NCBI GenBank assembly: GCA_037443205.1
Contig: JBBIOU010000016.1
Coordinates: forward strand, 1 to 64,000
Source of the DNA: JBBIOU01 sp037443205
GTDB taxonomy: Bacteria > Bacteroidota > Bacteroidia > Flavobacteriales_D > UBA2798
Direction: 5' to 3'
DNA: 64,000 nucleotides
Shown here: positions 24,853-32,068 of the stretch, piece by piece
Layout of the letters: each line of letters starts with the position of its first letter
Numbering within the stretch: the first letter of the stretch is position 1
The notes under the pieces: model-generated
What the model saw: the letters and a program-made list of their open reading frames with translations, nothing else
What the model was told of the DNA's origin: nothing
Databases searched by the model: none
Made by a program: the position numbers and the translations under genes

Positions 24853-25869
24853 TTGAAAAAAACAGGAATTCTTCTTCTCCAACTCGGAACCCCCGATAGC
24901 CCATCAGTAAAAGATGTGCGTAAATACCTTACCGAATTTTTAAACGACCCTCGTGTAATTGATATCCCATGGCTGGCAAGAAAATTATTGGTTAATCTTA
25001 TCATAGTACCTTTCAGAGCTCCAAAGTCGGCCAAAATTTACAAAGAACTTTGGCAGCATGGAAATGGTAAATCGCCATTAATGACTTATTCGCTTTCGTT
25101 GCAAAAAAAATTACAAGAAAAATTAGGACATTCATCCAAAGTAGAATTAGCCATGCGATACGGAAATCCCTCTACACAAAGCGTTTTGGAAAAAATGCGA
25201 AAAGAAAATTACGATAAAATAATTGTTGTTCCATTATATCCACAATATGCATCGGCAAGTACCGGCACGGCATTAGAAAAAGTAATGAAAATAATTTCGC
25301 AATGGCATGTTATACCCGAATTATCAATAATCAGTCAATATTGGGATAATGATGGTTATCTGAAAGCCTTTGCAGAAATTGGTAAAAAATATAATCATCA
25401 AGATTATGACCATGTATTATTTTCATACCATGGCCTACCCGAACGACAAGTAGATAAAGTATATGAAGATAAACAGTGTAGCAATCATAGTTGCGAAAAA
25501 GAAATAAATCACGAGAATAAATTTTGCTATAAAGCTACGGCTTACGCAACAACTCGTGAGCTTGCAAAAAGATTAAATATTCCCGAAGAAAAATATACCG
25601 TTTGTTTTCAATCGCGGTTAGACAGTAAGTGGTTGCGTCCATTTTCTGATGAAGTTGTAGAAGAACATGCCAAAAAAGGCGCTAAAAAGTTATTGGTATT
25701 TTCGCCTGCATTTGTAGCCGATTGTTTAGAAACCATTATAGAAATAGGTACCGAATACCAGGAAATTTTTGAAAAAAACGGTGGCGAAAAAGTACAATTG
25801 GTAGAAAGTTTAAATGATCATCCACTTTGGGTAGATACAATTTATAATTTGGTGAAAGAAAGAATGTAA
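24853..25869 (+). CDS. hemH: Ferrochelatase
   Basis: HemH inserts Fe(II) into protoporphyrin IX (or coproporphyrin III), the end of haem synthesis. It has the N-terminal GILLLQLGTPDSPSVKDVRKYL, the YPQYASASTGTAL block, SYHGLPER with the catalytic His, and a C-terminal FSPAFVADCLETIIEI. Length is 338 residues. Translation apparently starts at a TTG (24853) directly after the heptamer array. No ATG is available before conserved residues. No other haem gene is adjacent. The promoter may have been altered by the repeat unit upstream. Confidence 0.94.
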   Translation: MKKTGILLLQLGTPDSPSVKDVRKYLTEFLNDPRVIDIPWLARKLLVNLIIVPFRAPKSAKIYKELWQHGNGKSPLMTYSLSLQKKLQEKLGHSSKVELAMRYGNPSTQSVLEKMRKENYDKIIVVPLYPQYASASTGTALEKVMKIISQWHVIPELSIISQYWDNDGYLKAFAEIGKKYNHQDYDHVLFSYHGLPERQVDKVYEDKQCSNHSCEKEINHENKFCYKATAYATTRELAKRLNIPEEKYTVCFQSRLDSKWLRPFSDEVVEEHAKKGAKKLLVFSPAFVADCLETIIEIGTEYQEIFEKNGGEKVQLVESLNDHPLWVDTIYNLVKERM

Positions 25870-25906
25870 TTAAAGCGGCATCCGCCAAAGGCGGATGCCG
25901 CTTTAA
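25870..25906. terminator. Perfect 17-bp hairpin between convergent hemH and fic
   Basis: TTAAAGCGGCATCCGCC and GGCGGATGCCGCTTTAA form a perfect stem with an AAA loop. It starts 1 bp after the hemH stop. There is no strong T run on the hemH side, so it may stop transcription only partly or protect the 3' end. Confidence 0.75.
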
Positions 25907-25914
25907 CAGATAGA

Positions 25915-26898
25915 TTATTTTTTGCTTACAATTCGTTTTCGCTTGCGATTATTTAAGTATTCTTTAACCGATTCTTTGCTGGTGTACCAATTACGACCTT
26001 CTTTAAATGCATCAATTTTACCTTGCCGTGCAAGCAAACTAATATATTCTTGGCCGTATGGCAATTGCTCTTCTTCTACAATAGTTTGAATAGGTTTATA
26101 CTCATAACCATCCGGATAAGCCATTAAATAAATATCCAGCGAGCGTTCAATTGCCTGACAAATTAATAATATGAGCTTTTCATAATTACCACTATTTGCC
26201 TTGTTTAAAGCATCGTAATATTTTTTGCGATCATTGGCTAAAATAATAGCAGGAGGATAACCTTTTTGCATCAAATATAAATTCATGAGCAAACGTACCG
26301 TTCTTCCGTTGCCATCAAAAAAAGGATGTATCCAAACAAAACGATGATGCAAAACAGCAGCCATTTCAATGTCATTTAATTTTAATGAATTAGATTTTAT
26401 AAATTCAAAAAAATCATCCATTAACGTTTGTACTTTTAGCTGATTGGGCGGAACAAAATTAGCCCCGCTTATTCTAACCATTCCATTGCGATAAACCCCA
26501 GCAAAATCGCGCTGAATTTTTGTCATTACTATTTCATGAATTTTTAAAACATTACGTTCATTAATTGATGATTTATTTTGCGCTAAGGATTCTACAAATG
26601 TTATTGCTTCATGATGGTTGCTTACTTCTAAATGTTCGCGCAGCGTTTTACCTTTTACGGTAATTCCTTCCTGCAACACCATGCGTGTTTCATTTAGATT
26701 TAAGGTATTACCTTCTATATTGGTTGAGTTATACGACCATTCAATAAATAAATCTTCGCGAATACGTTCTAATACCATCATGGGTAGGGGGCGCTTAGCA
26801 TCCAGTTTTTGTTTTTTTTGGATAATGCGCTCCATATTGTTTTCCAATAACGGACGTATTTCGGGCAAGTTTTTATTTATGATATTTTTCCATTCCAT
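25915..26898 (-). CDS. Fic-domain protein with N-terminal inhibitory helix and C-terminal wHTH
   Basis: Fic enzymes attach AMP (or another nucleotide) to protein hydroxyls. The active-site loop is HPFFDGNGRTVRLL, complete with catalytic His. The inhibitory motif STNIEGN (about residues 58-64) upstream of the core makes it a class II, self-inhibited Fic. The C-terminal 50 residues (YISLLARQGKIDAFKEGRNWYTSKESVKEYL) look like a MerR/excisionase-type helix-turn-helix. No antitoxin gene is next to it, which fits an intramolecular antitoxin. Targets are unknown. The promoter is at 26922-26929. Confidence 0.9.
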   Translation of the reverse strand: MEWKNIINKNLPEIRPLLENNMERIIQKKQKLDAKRPLPMMVLERIREDLFIEWSYNSTNIEGNTLNLNETRMVLQEGITVKGKTLREHLEVSNHHEAITFVESLAQNKSSINERNVLKIHEIVMTKIQRDFAGVYRNGMVRISGANFVPPNQLKVQTLMDDFFEFIKSNSLKLNDIEMAAVLHHRFVWIHPFFDGNGRTVRLLMNLYLMQKGYPPAIILANDRKKYYDALNKANSGNYEKLILLICQAIERSLDIYLMAYPDGYEYKPIQTIVEEEQLPYGQEYISLLARQGKIDAFKEGRNWYTSKESVKEYLNNRKRKRIVSKK

Positions 26899-26921
26899 AA
26901 TTCAATTCTTTAATATCGTTA

Positions 26922-26929
26922 CAAATATA
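26922..26929 (-). promoter_or_regulatory. -7 promoter element (TATATTTG) for the Fic gene
   Basis: TATATTTG, 23 nt before the ATG at 26898, matches TAnnTTTG. Confidence 0.55.
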
Positions 26930-26967
26930 AATATTTTTATCCGATATTAAAAAAATTTAAAAAAAAA

Positions 26968-26991
26968 TAGCCCTCTTATCTACAAGGGCTA
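26968..26991 (-). terminator. Intrinsic terminator after ssb
   Basis: TAGCCCT and AGGGCTA form a 7-bp stem with a 10-nt loop. A long T run follows on the minus strand. It lies 24 bp past the ssb stop. Confidence 0.8.
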
Positions 26992-27015
26992 TAATTAATT
27001 ACTTTACTAAAAATT

Positions 27016-27357
27016 TTATTTATGCTTTTTTCCTAGCATTAAAAAGTCATTTACAATAATTTCGGTTACGTAACGTTTTATGCCATTTTTATCCTCATAA
27101 TTACGGTTCACAAGTTTTCCTTCTACATCAATTTCGGTTCCTTTTTGCAAATACTTTTCTACTTTATCGGCAATTTTGCCCCAGGCAACCAAATTATGCC
27201 ATTGTGTATCGCTAACTTTTTCACCTGCATTATTGTAGTAGGTTTCGTTTGTAGCCAACGAAAATTTAGCTAGCTTTTGACCTTTTTGTAAGTTTACTAC
27301 TTCAGGATTTGAACCTAAGTTGCCAATCAATTGAACTTTGTTTCTCATGCTTTTCAT
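27016..27357 (-). CDS. ssb: Short single-stranded DNA-binding protein (OB fold)
   Basis: The OB fold of bacterial SSB is clear: NKVQLIGNLGSNPEV, KFSLATNE, WHNLVAWGKIADKVEKYLQKGTEIDVEGKLVNRNYEDKNG. It is only 113 residues long and lacks the disordered linker and the acidic DDxxPF tail that recruits repair proteins. It is therefore probably an accessory SSB, with the housekeeping copy elsewhere. The start at 27357 (MKSMRNKVQLIG) matches the family N-terminus; 27348 is an alternative. Confidence 0.92.
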   Translation of the reverse strand: MKSMRNKVQLIGNLGSNPEVVNLQKGQKLAKFSLATNETYYNNAGEKVSDTQWHNLVAWGKIADKVEKYLQKGTEIDVEGKLVNRNYEDKNGIKRYVTEIIVNDFLMLGKKHK

Positions 27358-27529
27358 ACGCTATAAATTTTAAGTTAAACATTAATTATTGTGGGCTGAT
27401 TAAAGAACCACGATGCAAAGTAAAGCACGCTAAAAAAGTTTATTCGTATCTTGTACAATTACTAACGATTGTTTATGTTTGTAGTCGTTTGTAAACGTAT
27501 TTTTTATTGAAATTCAAATAATTAAATCT

Positions 27530-27880
27530 ATGAAAAAAGCATGTTTAGAATGTGGTGAGGAATTTTCGGGAAGATCAGATAAGCGGTTTTGTTCAGACGC
27601 TTGCCGTAATGCATACAATAATAAATTAAACAGCGACACCACAAATTATATGCGCAATGTAAATAATATATTGCGCAAAAACAGACGTATATTAGAATCA
27701 AAATTTACCGGAGATAAAAACAAAGTTCAGCGTGATTTATTAATAAAAGAAGGGTTTGATTTTAATTATTTTACTAACACATACACCACCCAAAAAGGAG
27801 CCACTTATTTTTACTGTTATGAAATGGGTTATTTACCTTTAGAAAATAATTTTGTACTTATTGTAAAAAAAGAATTTTAA
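27530..27880 (+). CDS. Small zinc-finger protein of unknown function
   Basis: The 116-residue protein starts with a treble-clef-like zinc knuckle CLECGEEFSGRSDKRFCSDACRNAYNN (C-x2-C...C-x3-C), also found in DUF2116-type proteins, and continues with a basic helix (MRNVNNILRKNRRILESKF) and an aromatic beta-rich end. It is probably a nucleic-acid binder. Family proteins of this layout are common and unnamed in Bacteroidota. It is divergent from ssb across 172 bp. Confidence 0.75.
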   Translation: MKKACLECGEEFSGRSDKRFCSDACRNAYNNKLNSDTTNYMRNVNNILRKNRRILESKFTGDKNKVQRDLLIKEGFDFNYFTNTYTTQKGATYFYCYEMGYLPLENNFVLIVKKEF

Positions 27881-27909
27881 TTATCTTTTATATATCTAAA
27901 TTATTGAAT

Positions 27910-29358
27910 TTATTCCTTACTGTTTATATTAGCTCTTTGCTGCTCTTTTTCTTCAAAATTAAATATTGCCTTATCATTAGGTTGATTATATAATTCCGGT
28001 CTTAAATATTTACCTTTTTCATGTGGCTTTTTATCTAGTTCAATAGATTTAGAAAAAGGATTTTGTTTAATCCATTCGTCATTTCTTTCGGCATATACAG
28101 TCCAAGAGATTTTTTTATTTGGAATACCACCCGATACTTTAAATATACCTTTTTGATTAATTTCTTCGGCAATATATAAGTTTGGCATAGAAGCACCCAT
28201 CGGGGTCAGATGATAAGAAAAATTAATATTTATAGCATTAAAATAATTTGGCAACTCAATGTAAGCATCACCATTTTCATCTAACGTTATTGTACCTCTA
28301 TACATATTCAAAACTTCGGGAGATTCTAAACAGTAGTGTAGTAAGAATTTGTTTTCCGGGTCAAAAGGATGATCGATTTGAAACGCTTTTGTACCGGTAA
28401 CTGCAAAATTACCATTGCCGTATAATGCACGCCAGTTGCCTTGTCCAAACACACCATAACCCCAGTTCACGTTTGAATTAGCTAAGCCTAAAACGCCTAT
28501 AGCGTCAATATTTCCTCCGCCTATATATTGTCCGTTTATGCCTATACTATTATTGTTAGCCAAAAGAGACAATCCAACAATCCCTCTGGTTCCGCTGCTT
28601 TGCCCCCAAATAGCAGAGTGTGTTGTACCCGCATTAGTTGATTGATTAGTTGCGAATAAAGTAATTGCTGTTCCTGTTGTATTGAGTGTTTGAAACTCTC
28701 CTGCTCTACCCGTACCGGTTGCAGTATTCGATGCAATCAGATTGCCACCAGTGGAATTATGAACACTTACTATCGAAAATCCGGTGGAAGTGTTTTGTGA
28801 ATATACTCCTGCTCCGCTTCCGGTAGCATAAGCATTTACTGCGTAATTAGTTCCGGCTGCATAGCTCGAAAAAATATCTCCTGCAAATGGTGCCGCATTA
28901 TTAACCACAAACTGACCATTTGCTAATAATCTCATCCTTTCGGTATTGTTTGTTCTAAAAACGAATGCTTGATTATCAGTAGTTCCTATAAAGTTATTTG
29001 TAGGATTGGTACCGGCATTCCCTGTAGTTAACCATGCTGTATTACCATTTAATAGCCTTTGCCATGATGTGCCATCCCAGTAATAATAGCCGGGAGTAAC
29101 ATTATTGGGAGCGACACCTGCTGTTGCTGTATTATAAACCAATAAGCTATTTGCTATACCTGCACCAATTGGAGCATTACTGTTTGTTGCCGTAAGTGCT
29201 ACCCTCGGAATAAGCAAACCTCTGTTTGTAGCATCCACATCCAGCATGGCACTTGCGTTTGGCGCAGCACCGGTTGCATTGATGCCTACATTTTGCGAGT
29301 TAACGACTAGGGTTATAAAATATGATAAAATTAATGTAAAATATTTTTGATTGTTCAT
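27910..29358 (-). CDS. Secreted tail-fibre-like repeat protein (482 aa)
   Basis: A signal peptide (1-21) leads into NVGINATGAAPNASAMLDV, a module typical of Bacteroidota surface proteins that resemble phage tail fibres. Low-complexity Gly/Asn/Thr strands follow (about 100-310), then a C-terminal globular domain (about 320-470) with DPENKFLLHYCLESPEVLNMYRG and a YAERNDEWIKQNP close. The motif suggests a trimeric beta fibre on the surface. There is no T9SS sorting domain. It is the last gene of a run of four secreted proteins. Confidence 0.8.
   Translation of the reverse strand: MNNQKYFTLILSYFITLVVNSQNVGINATGAAPNASAMLDVDATNRGLLIPRVALTATNSNAPIGAGIANSLLVYNTATAGVAPNNVTPGYYYWDGTSWQRLLNGNTAWLTTGNAGTNPTNNFIGTTDNQAFVFRTNNTERMRLLANGQFVVNNAAPFAGDIFSSYAAGTNYAVNAYATGSGAGVYSQNTSTGFSIVSVHNSTGGNLIASNTATGTGRAGEFQTLNTTGTAITLFATNQSTNAGTTHSAIWGQSSGTRGIVGLSLLANNNSIGINGQYIGGGNIDAIGVLGLANSNVNWGYGVFGQGNWRALYGNGNFAVTGTKAFQIDHPFDPENKFLLHYCLESPEVLNMYRGTITLDENGDAYIELPNYFNAININFSYHLTPMGASMPNLYIAEEINQKGIFKVSGGIPNKKISWTVYAERNDEWIKQNPFSKSIELDKKPHEKGKYLRPELYNQPNDKAIFNFEEKEQQRANINSKE
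29225..29295. repeat. 71-bp direct repeat, copy 1
   Basis: Identical at all 71 positions to 30315-30385. It encodes the module around INATGAAPNASAMLDVDAT in two neighbouring secreted-protein genes. Confidence 0.9.
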
Positions 29359-29415
29359 ATTGCTCGATTATTAAATATATACAATTAATTAATATATTTT
29401 GTTTTAGCAAAAAAT

Positions 29416-29805
29416 TTACTTCTTATCAGGGTCTGATTCATATTTTGATTTTCTTCTAAGCTGTTTATCCAACATGATTAGTCTTTCTTTTTCAATTTCA
29501 ATAATTTGCTGCCAGCTTGGAGTTTGAGAATCTAATAAATTTTGCAACACCAGTTTTAACGAAGCTATTTTTAATGCATCAGTTTCAGGTATATCATTTA
29601 CTTCAACCGAAATAATTACCAGATTTTCTTTAAAAGATTTAATAATAATATTTGCCAGCGCTTCTGCCTGAGGCGTAGAATACTCAAAATAAACCTGATC
29701 CAGATAATCTGTTAATATTTTTTTTCTAAGTTTCTCATCATCTGACAATTGTGCGGTAGCACTTAAGACAGAAAAAACTAAAAATAATAAAACTGCTTTT
29801 TTCAT
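29416..29805 (-). CDS. Small secreted protein of unknown function
   Basis: The 129-residue product has a signal peptide (1-18, ending SATAQ) and a mostly helical mature part (LLDSQTPSWQQIIEIEKERL). No family is recognised. It lies between two fibre-like genes, 16 bp after the upstream one, so it is in the same operon and may help their export or assembly. Confidence 0.7.
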   Translation of the reverse strand: MKKAVLLFLVFSVLSATAQLSDDEKLRKKILTDYLDQVYFEYSTPQAEALANIIIKSFKENLVIISVEVNDIPETDALKIASLKLVLQNLLDSQTPSWQQIIEIEKERLIMLDKQLRRKSKYESDPDKK

Positions 29806-29821
29806 ATCAATACAATTAATT

Positions 29822-30442
29822 TTATTTCTTGATAATTGCTACAAGGTTATGTCCATAAATAAAAGAGATTGTACCTGCGCCCATGTAGTAGCGTATTTCA
29901 TAATTGTGCGTACCTGCTCCGGGCAGATCAACCCAGGTTGCTTTAATGCTATTATCAGCATTATTTACTGAATATTTAGCAATTTCATGTATTCTTACCC
30001 CGTTTCTGAAAATACATAATGCTACATAACTCGTAGTCAATCCTTTTGCATAATCAAATTCTGCTTCTAAAAGCACCTGATCATTAGCGGCTGTTGTTAC
30101 GGTTAATGTTCTAAGAAATGTTGTGGCACCGGTATATAATGTTGTAGATTCACCATATACTAATTCATTATCGCAAAGTGATTTCCAACTTGCGGTAGCC
30201 GTAGAATATATATAATGACATCTTAAATCGGTATCAAACACCATTAATCCGTTGGCGGGTGTGGCAATAGCTAAACGCTGGGCAGTTGTCATACGAGGTG
30301 TAAGAAAGCCTTTATTTGTAGCATCCACATCCAGCATGGCACTTGCGTTTGGCGCAGCACCGGTTGCATTGATGCCTACATTTTGTGAATAAAGTACGTT
30401 TGCAAAAAAGAGTACAAATACAAATAATATTATTTTTTTCAT
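29822..30442 (-). CDS. Secreted fibre-like protein with a C1q/TNF-like end (206 aa)
   Basis: After a signal peptide (1-19) comes the same NVGINATGAAPNASAMLDV module as in the 482-aa neighbour. A GLMVFDTDLRCHYIYSTATASWKSLC strand follows, and then a 110-residue beta-rich domain (ATTFLRTLTVTTAANDQVLLEAEFDYA ... FIYGHNLVAIIKK). The fold of the last part is not identified; a jelly roll is likely. It starts 3 bp after the stop of the T9SS-protein gene upstream. Confidence 0.75.
   Translation of the reverse strand: MKKIILFVFVLFFANVLYSQNVGINATGAAPNASAMLDVDATNKGFLTPRMTTAQRLAIATPANGLMVFDTDLRCHYIYSTATASWKSLCDNELVYGESTTLYTGATTFLRTLTVTTAANDQVLLEAEFDYAKGLTTSYVALCIFRNGVRIHEIAKYSVNNADNSIKATWVDLPGAGTHNYEIRYYMGAGTISFIYGHNLVAIIKK
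30315..30385. repeat. 71-bp direct repeat, copy 2
   Basis: Identical to 29225-29295; the bases on both sides differ. It lies in the 5' part of the 206-aa protein gene, in the same frame as copy 1. Confidence 0.9.
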
Positions 30443-30445
30443 ATG

Positions 30446-31702
30446 CTATTTATTTAGGTAGTTTTTTAAAGTAATTTGTTCGCCCGTTTCTGAAGTTATC
30501 TGTAAAAAATATAGTGCCGTTGCTATGTTTTGTATCGGTAACTGCAAGGTATTATTTCCTGCTTGCATCATTTGGGTATGCGATAAAATATGTTTTCCGG
30601 AGGCATCAAACAAATTAAATTTTATTTGCTGTGATGATAAGACCTGCACATTAACATTTATACCATCATTAACGGGTACAGACCATGCTGTAAAAGTATT
30701 TTGGCTATTACATTCGGCCACTGTTAATGGAAATACATTGATATGCCCGTTAAAATCAGTTTGTGTAAGCTTGTAATAAACTGGCGAAGCATTATCATAG
30801 TCTATAACTTGATAATTTGTAATTATTGACGAATTGCCTGCCGCTGGAATTTGTTTAAAAAATTGAAAATTTATACCATCGTAGCTTTTTTCGATAGTAA
30901 AATAATTGCTATTGTTTTCTGAGGCGGTTTGCCAACTTATTAATTTATGATTTTGTTTGCAATCAGCTTCAAATGATGTTAATTCAATTGGTAGAGGTGA
31001 GGTAAGATCAACCAGTGTCCATGAACGATAAAAATCTGCAGGTGTTACGGATACAGCATTAACTACATTAGTAACCGTATTAATGGCACCGATTGGTAGT
31101 AAATCCCCCCACTGGCCTGTGGTATAATTAAACCGCTGCGCCCTGAGATTTGCCTCAATGATGGTATTGCCCGCGGGAGTATGTTCTGCATCTATATAGG
31201 TAAATGAAATGGTAGGTGTAGGACGAGTTGTATAACCGTTGGCATCTATTATCCAAAAACGGTCAATTACATAGGCCGAATTGTTAAATGTACCGGTCCA
31301 GTAATCAAACATGTGGGTAACATCACTTGGTCTGTATGTGTTATTATCCCAGTTAGGCCCCGGATATGTTGAAAAATCTATTCTGCCCGCTCCGGCTCCG
31401 GCTGCGGCTAAGGTAAGTGATAAAGGAAACTTAACTCCGGTTAGTGTTGTAAAGGGAATGGTATAGGTACCTGTATTAGTTCCTATCATCCATCGTAATC
31501 GGTTATTTTCTGCCTCGGTAACTATGTTAGCTCCCGTACCTGTTACGGTTATTGCGTTTGCATTGCCGTTTTCAAGCACCACCCATGCTCCGTTGTTTAT
31601 TCGAACATAAGCATTATTATTAATAACCATACGCGCTGCCTGACTATAAACATTTACAGTTGCATATAACAATAATATTAAGCTGAGTAATTTTTGTTGC
31701 AT
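30446..31702 (-). CDS. T9SS-secreted surface protein (418 aa)
   Basis: A signal peptide (1-20) is followed by a beta-rich N-terminal part with no named domain (MVINNNAYVRINNGAWVV, DVTHMFDYW). Then comes the segment LPIELTSFEADCKQNHKLISWQTASENNSNYFTIEKS, the fibronectin-like module that usually stands before T9SS sorting domains. The last 75 residues (NVQVLSSQQIKFNLFDASGK...YFLQI...ITLKNYLNK) are a sorting domain. It is expected on the cell surface. It leads the operon of four secreted proteins. Confidence 0.88.
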   Translation of the reverse strand: MQQKLLSLILLLYATVNVYSQAARMVINNNAYVRINNGAWVVLENGNANAITVTGTGANIVTEAENNRLRWMIGTNTGTYTIPFTTLTGVKFPLSLTLAAAGAGAGRIDFSTYPGPNWDNNTYRPSDVTHMFDYWTGTFNNSAYVIDRFWIIDANGYTTRPTPTISFTYIDAEHTPAGNTIIEANLRAQRFNYTTGQWGDLLPIGAINTVTNVVNAVSVTPADFYRSWTLVDLTSPLPIELTSFEADCKQNHKLISWQTASENNSNYFTIEKSYDGINFQFFKQIPAAGNSSIITNYQVIDYDNASPVYYKLTQTDFNGHINVFPLTVAECNSQNTFTAWSVPVNDGINVNVQVLSSQQIKFNLFDASGKHILSHTQMMQAGNNTLQLPIQNIATALYFLQITSETGEQITLKNYLNK

Positions 31703-31733
31703 AATAAACCTTATTCTAAGTGATTAGACGTAT

Positions 31734-31741
31734 CAAAGTTA
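31734..31741 (-). promoter_or_regulatory. -7 promoter element (TAACTTTG) for the secreted-protein operon
   Basis: TAACTTTG fits TAnnTTTG, 31 nt before the ATG at 31702. Confidence 0.55.
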
Positions 31742-31810
31742 GAAAAGTTGCTTAAATAAAAAAAAATATTAAAAAAATTATCTCATTTGTTAAAAATCGT
31801 ATTGTGGGCT

Positions 31811-31999
31811 TTATTTTTTTACAATCGATTTAATTTTATAAACCTCGCCTGTTAGTTGGTTTTTTACTGCAAGATAATATAACCCTTTTGAAAAGGCCTC
31901 TGTGTATATTAACTCGGTTTTAGACTGTATGGCTTGTGTATAACATATTCTACCTAATACATCCGTAATTTCAATAATTAAATCTAAATAAAGTAATTT
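31811..31999 (-). pseudogene. T9SS sorting-domain remnant
   Basis: An open frame of 62 codons without a start, bounded upstream by a stop at 32000-32002, encodes LIIEITDVLGRICYTQAI...ELIYTEAFSKGLYYLAV...VYKIKSIVKK. That is the second half of a T9SS type A sorting domain. The passenger domain is absent. It is the 3' remainder of a deleted surface-protein gene between glyS and the secreted-protein operon. Confidence 0.7.
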
Positions 32000-32068
32000 T
32001 TAGCCTATATTAAAAGGCAAAAAATTTTTTTAACAAAAAAACCAATATAGTTAAATTTAATACGCTTT

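Noticed and set aside
24750..25034. Minus-strand frame with GYWLLVI repeats
   Set aside because: It is the antisense reading of the heptamer array and the start of hemH.
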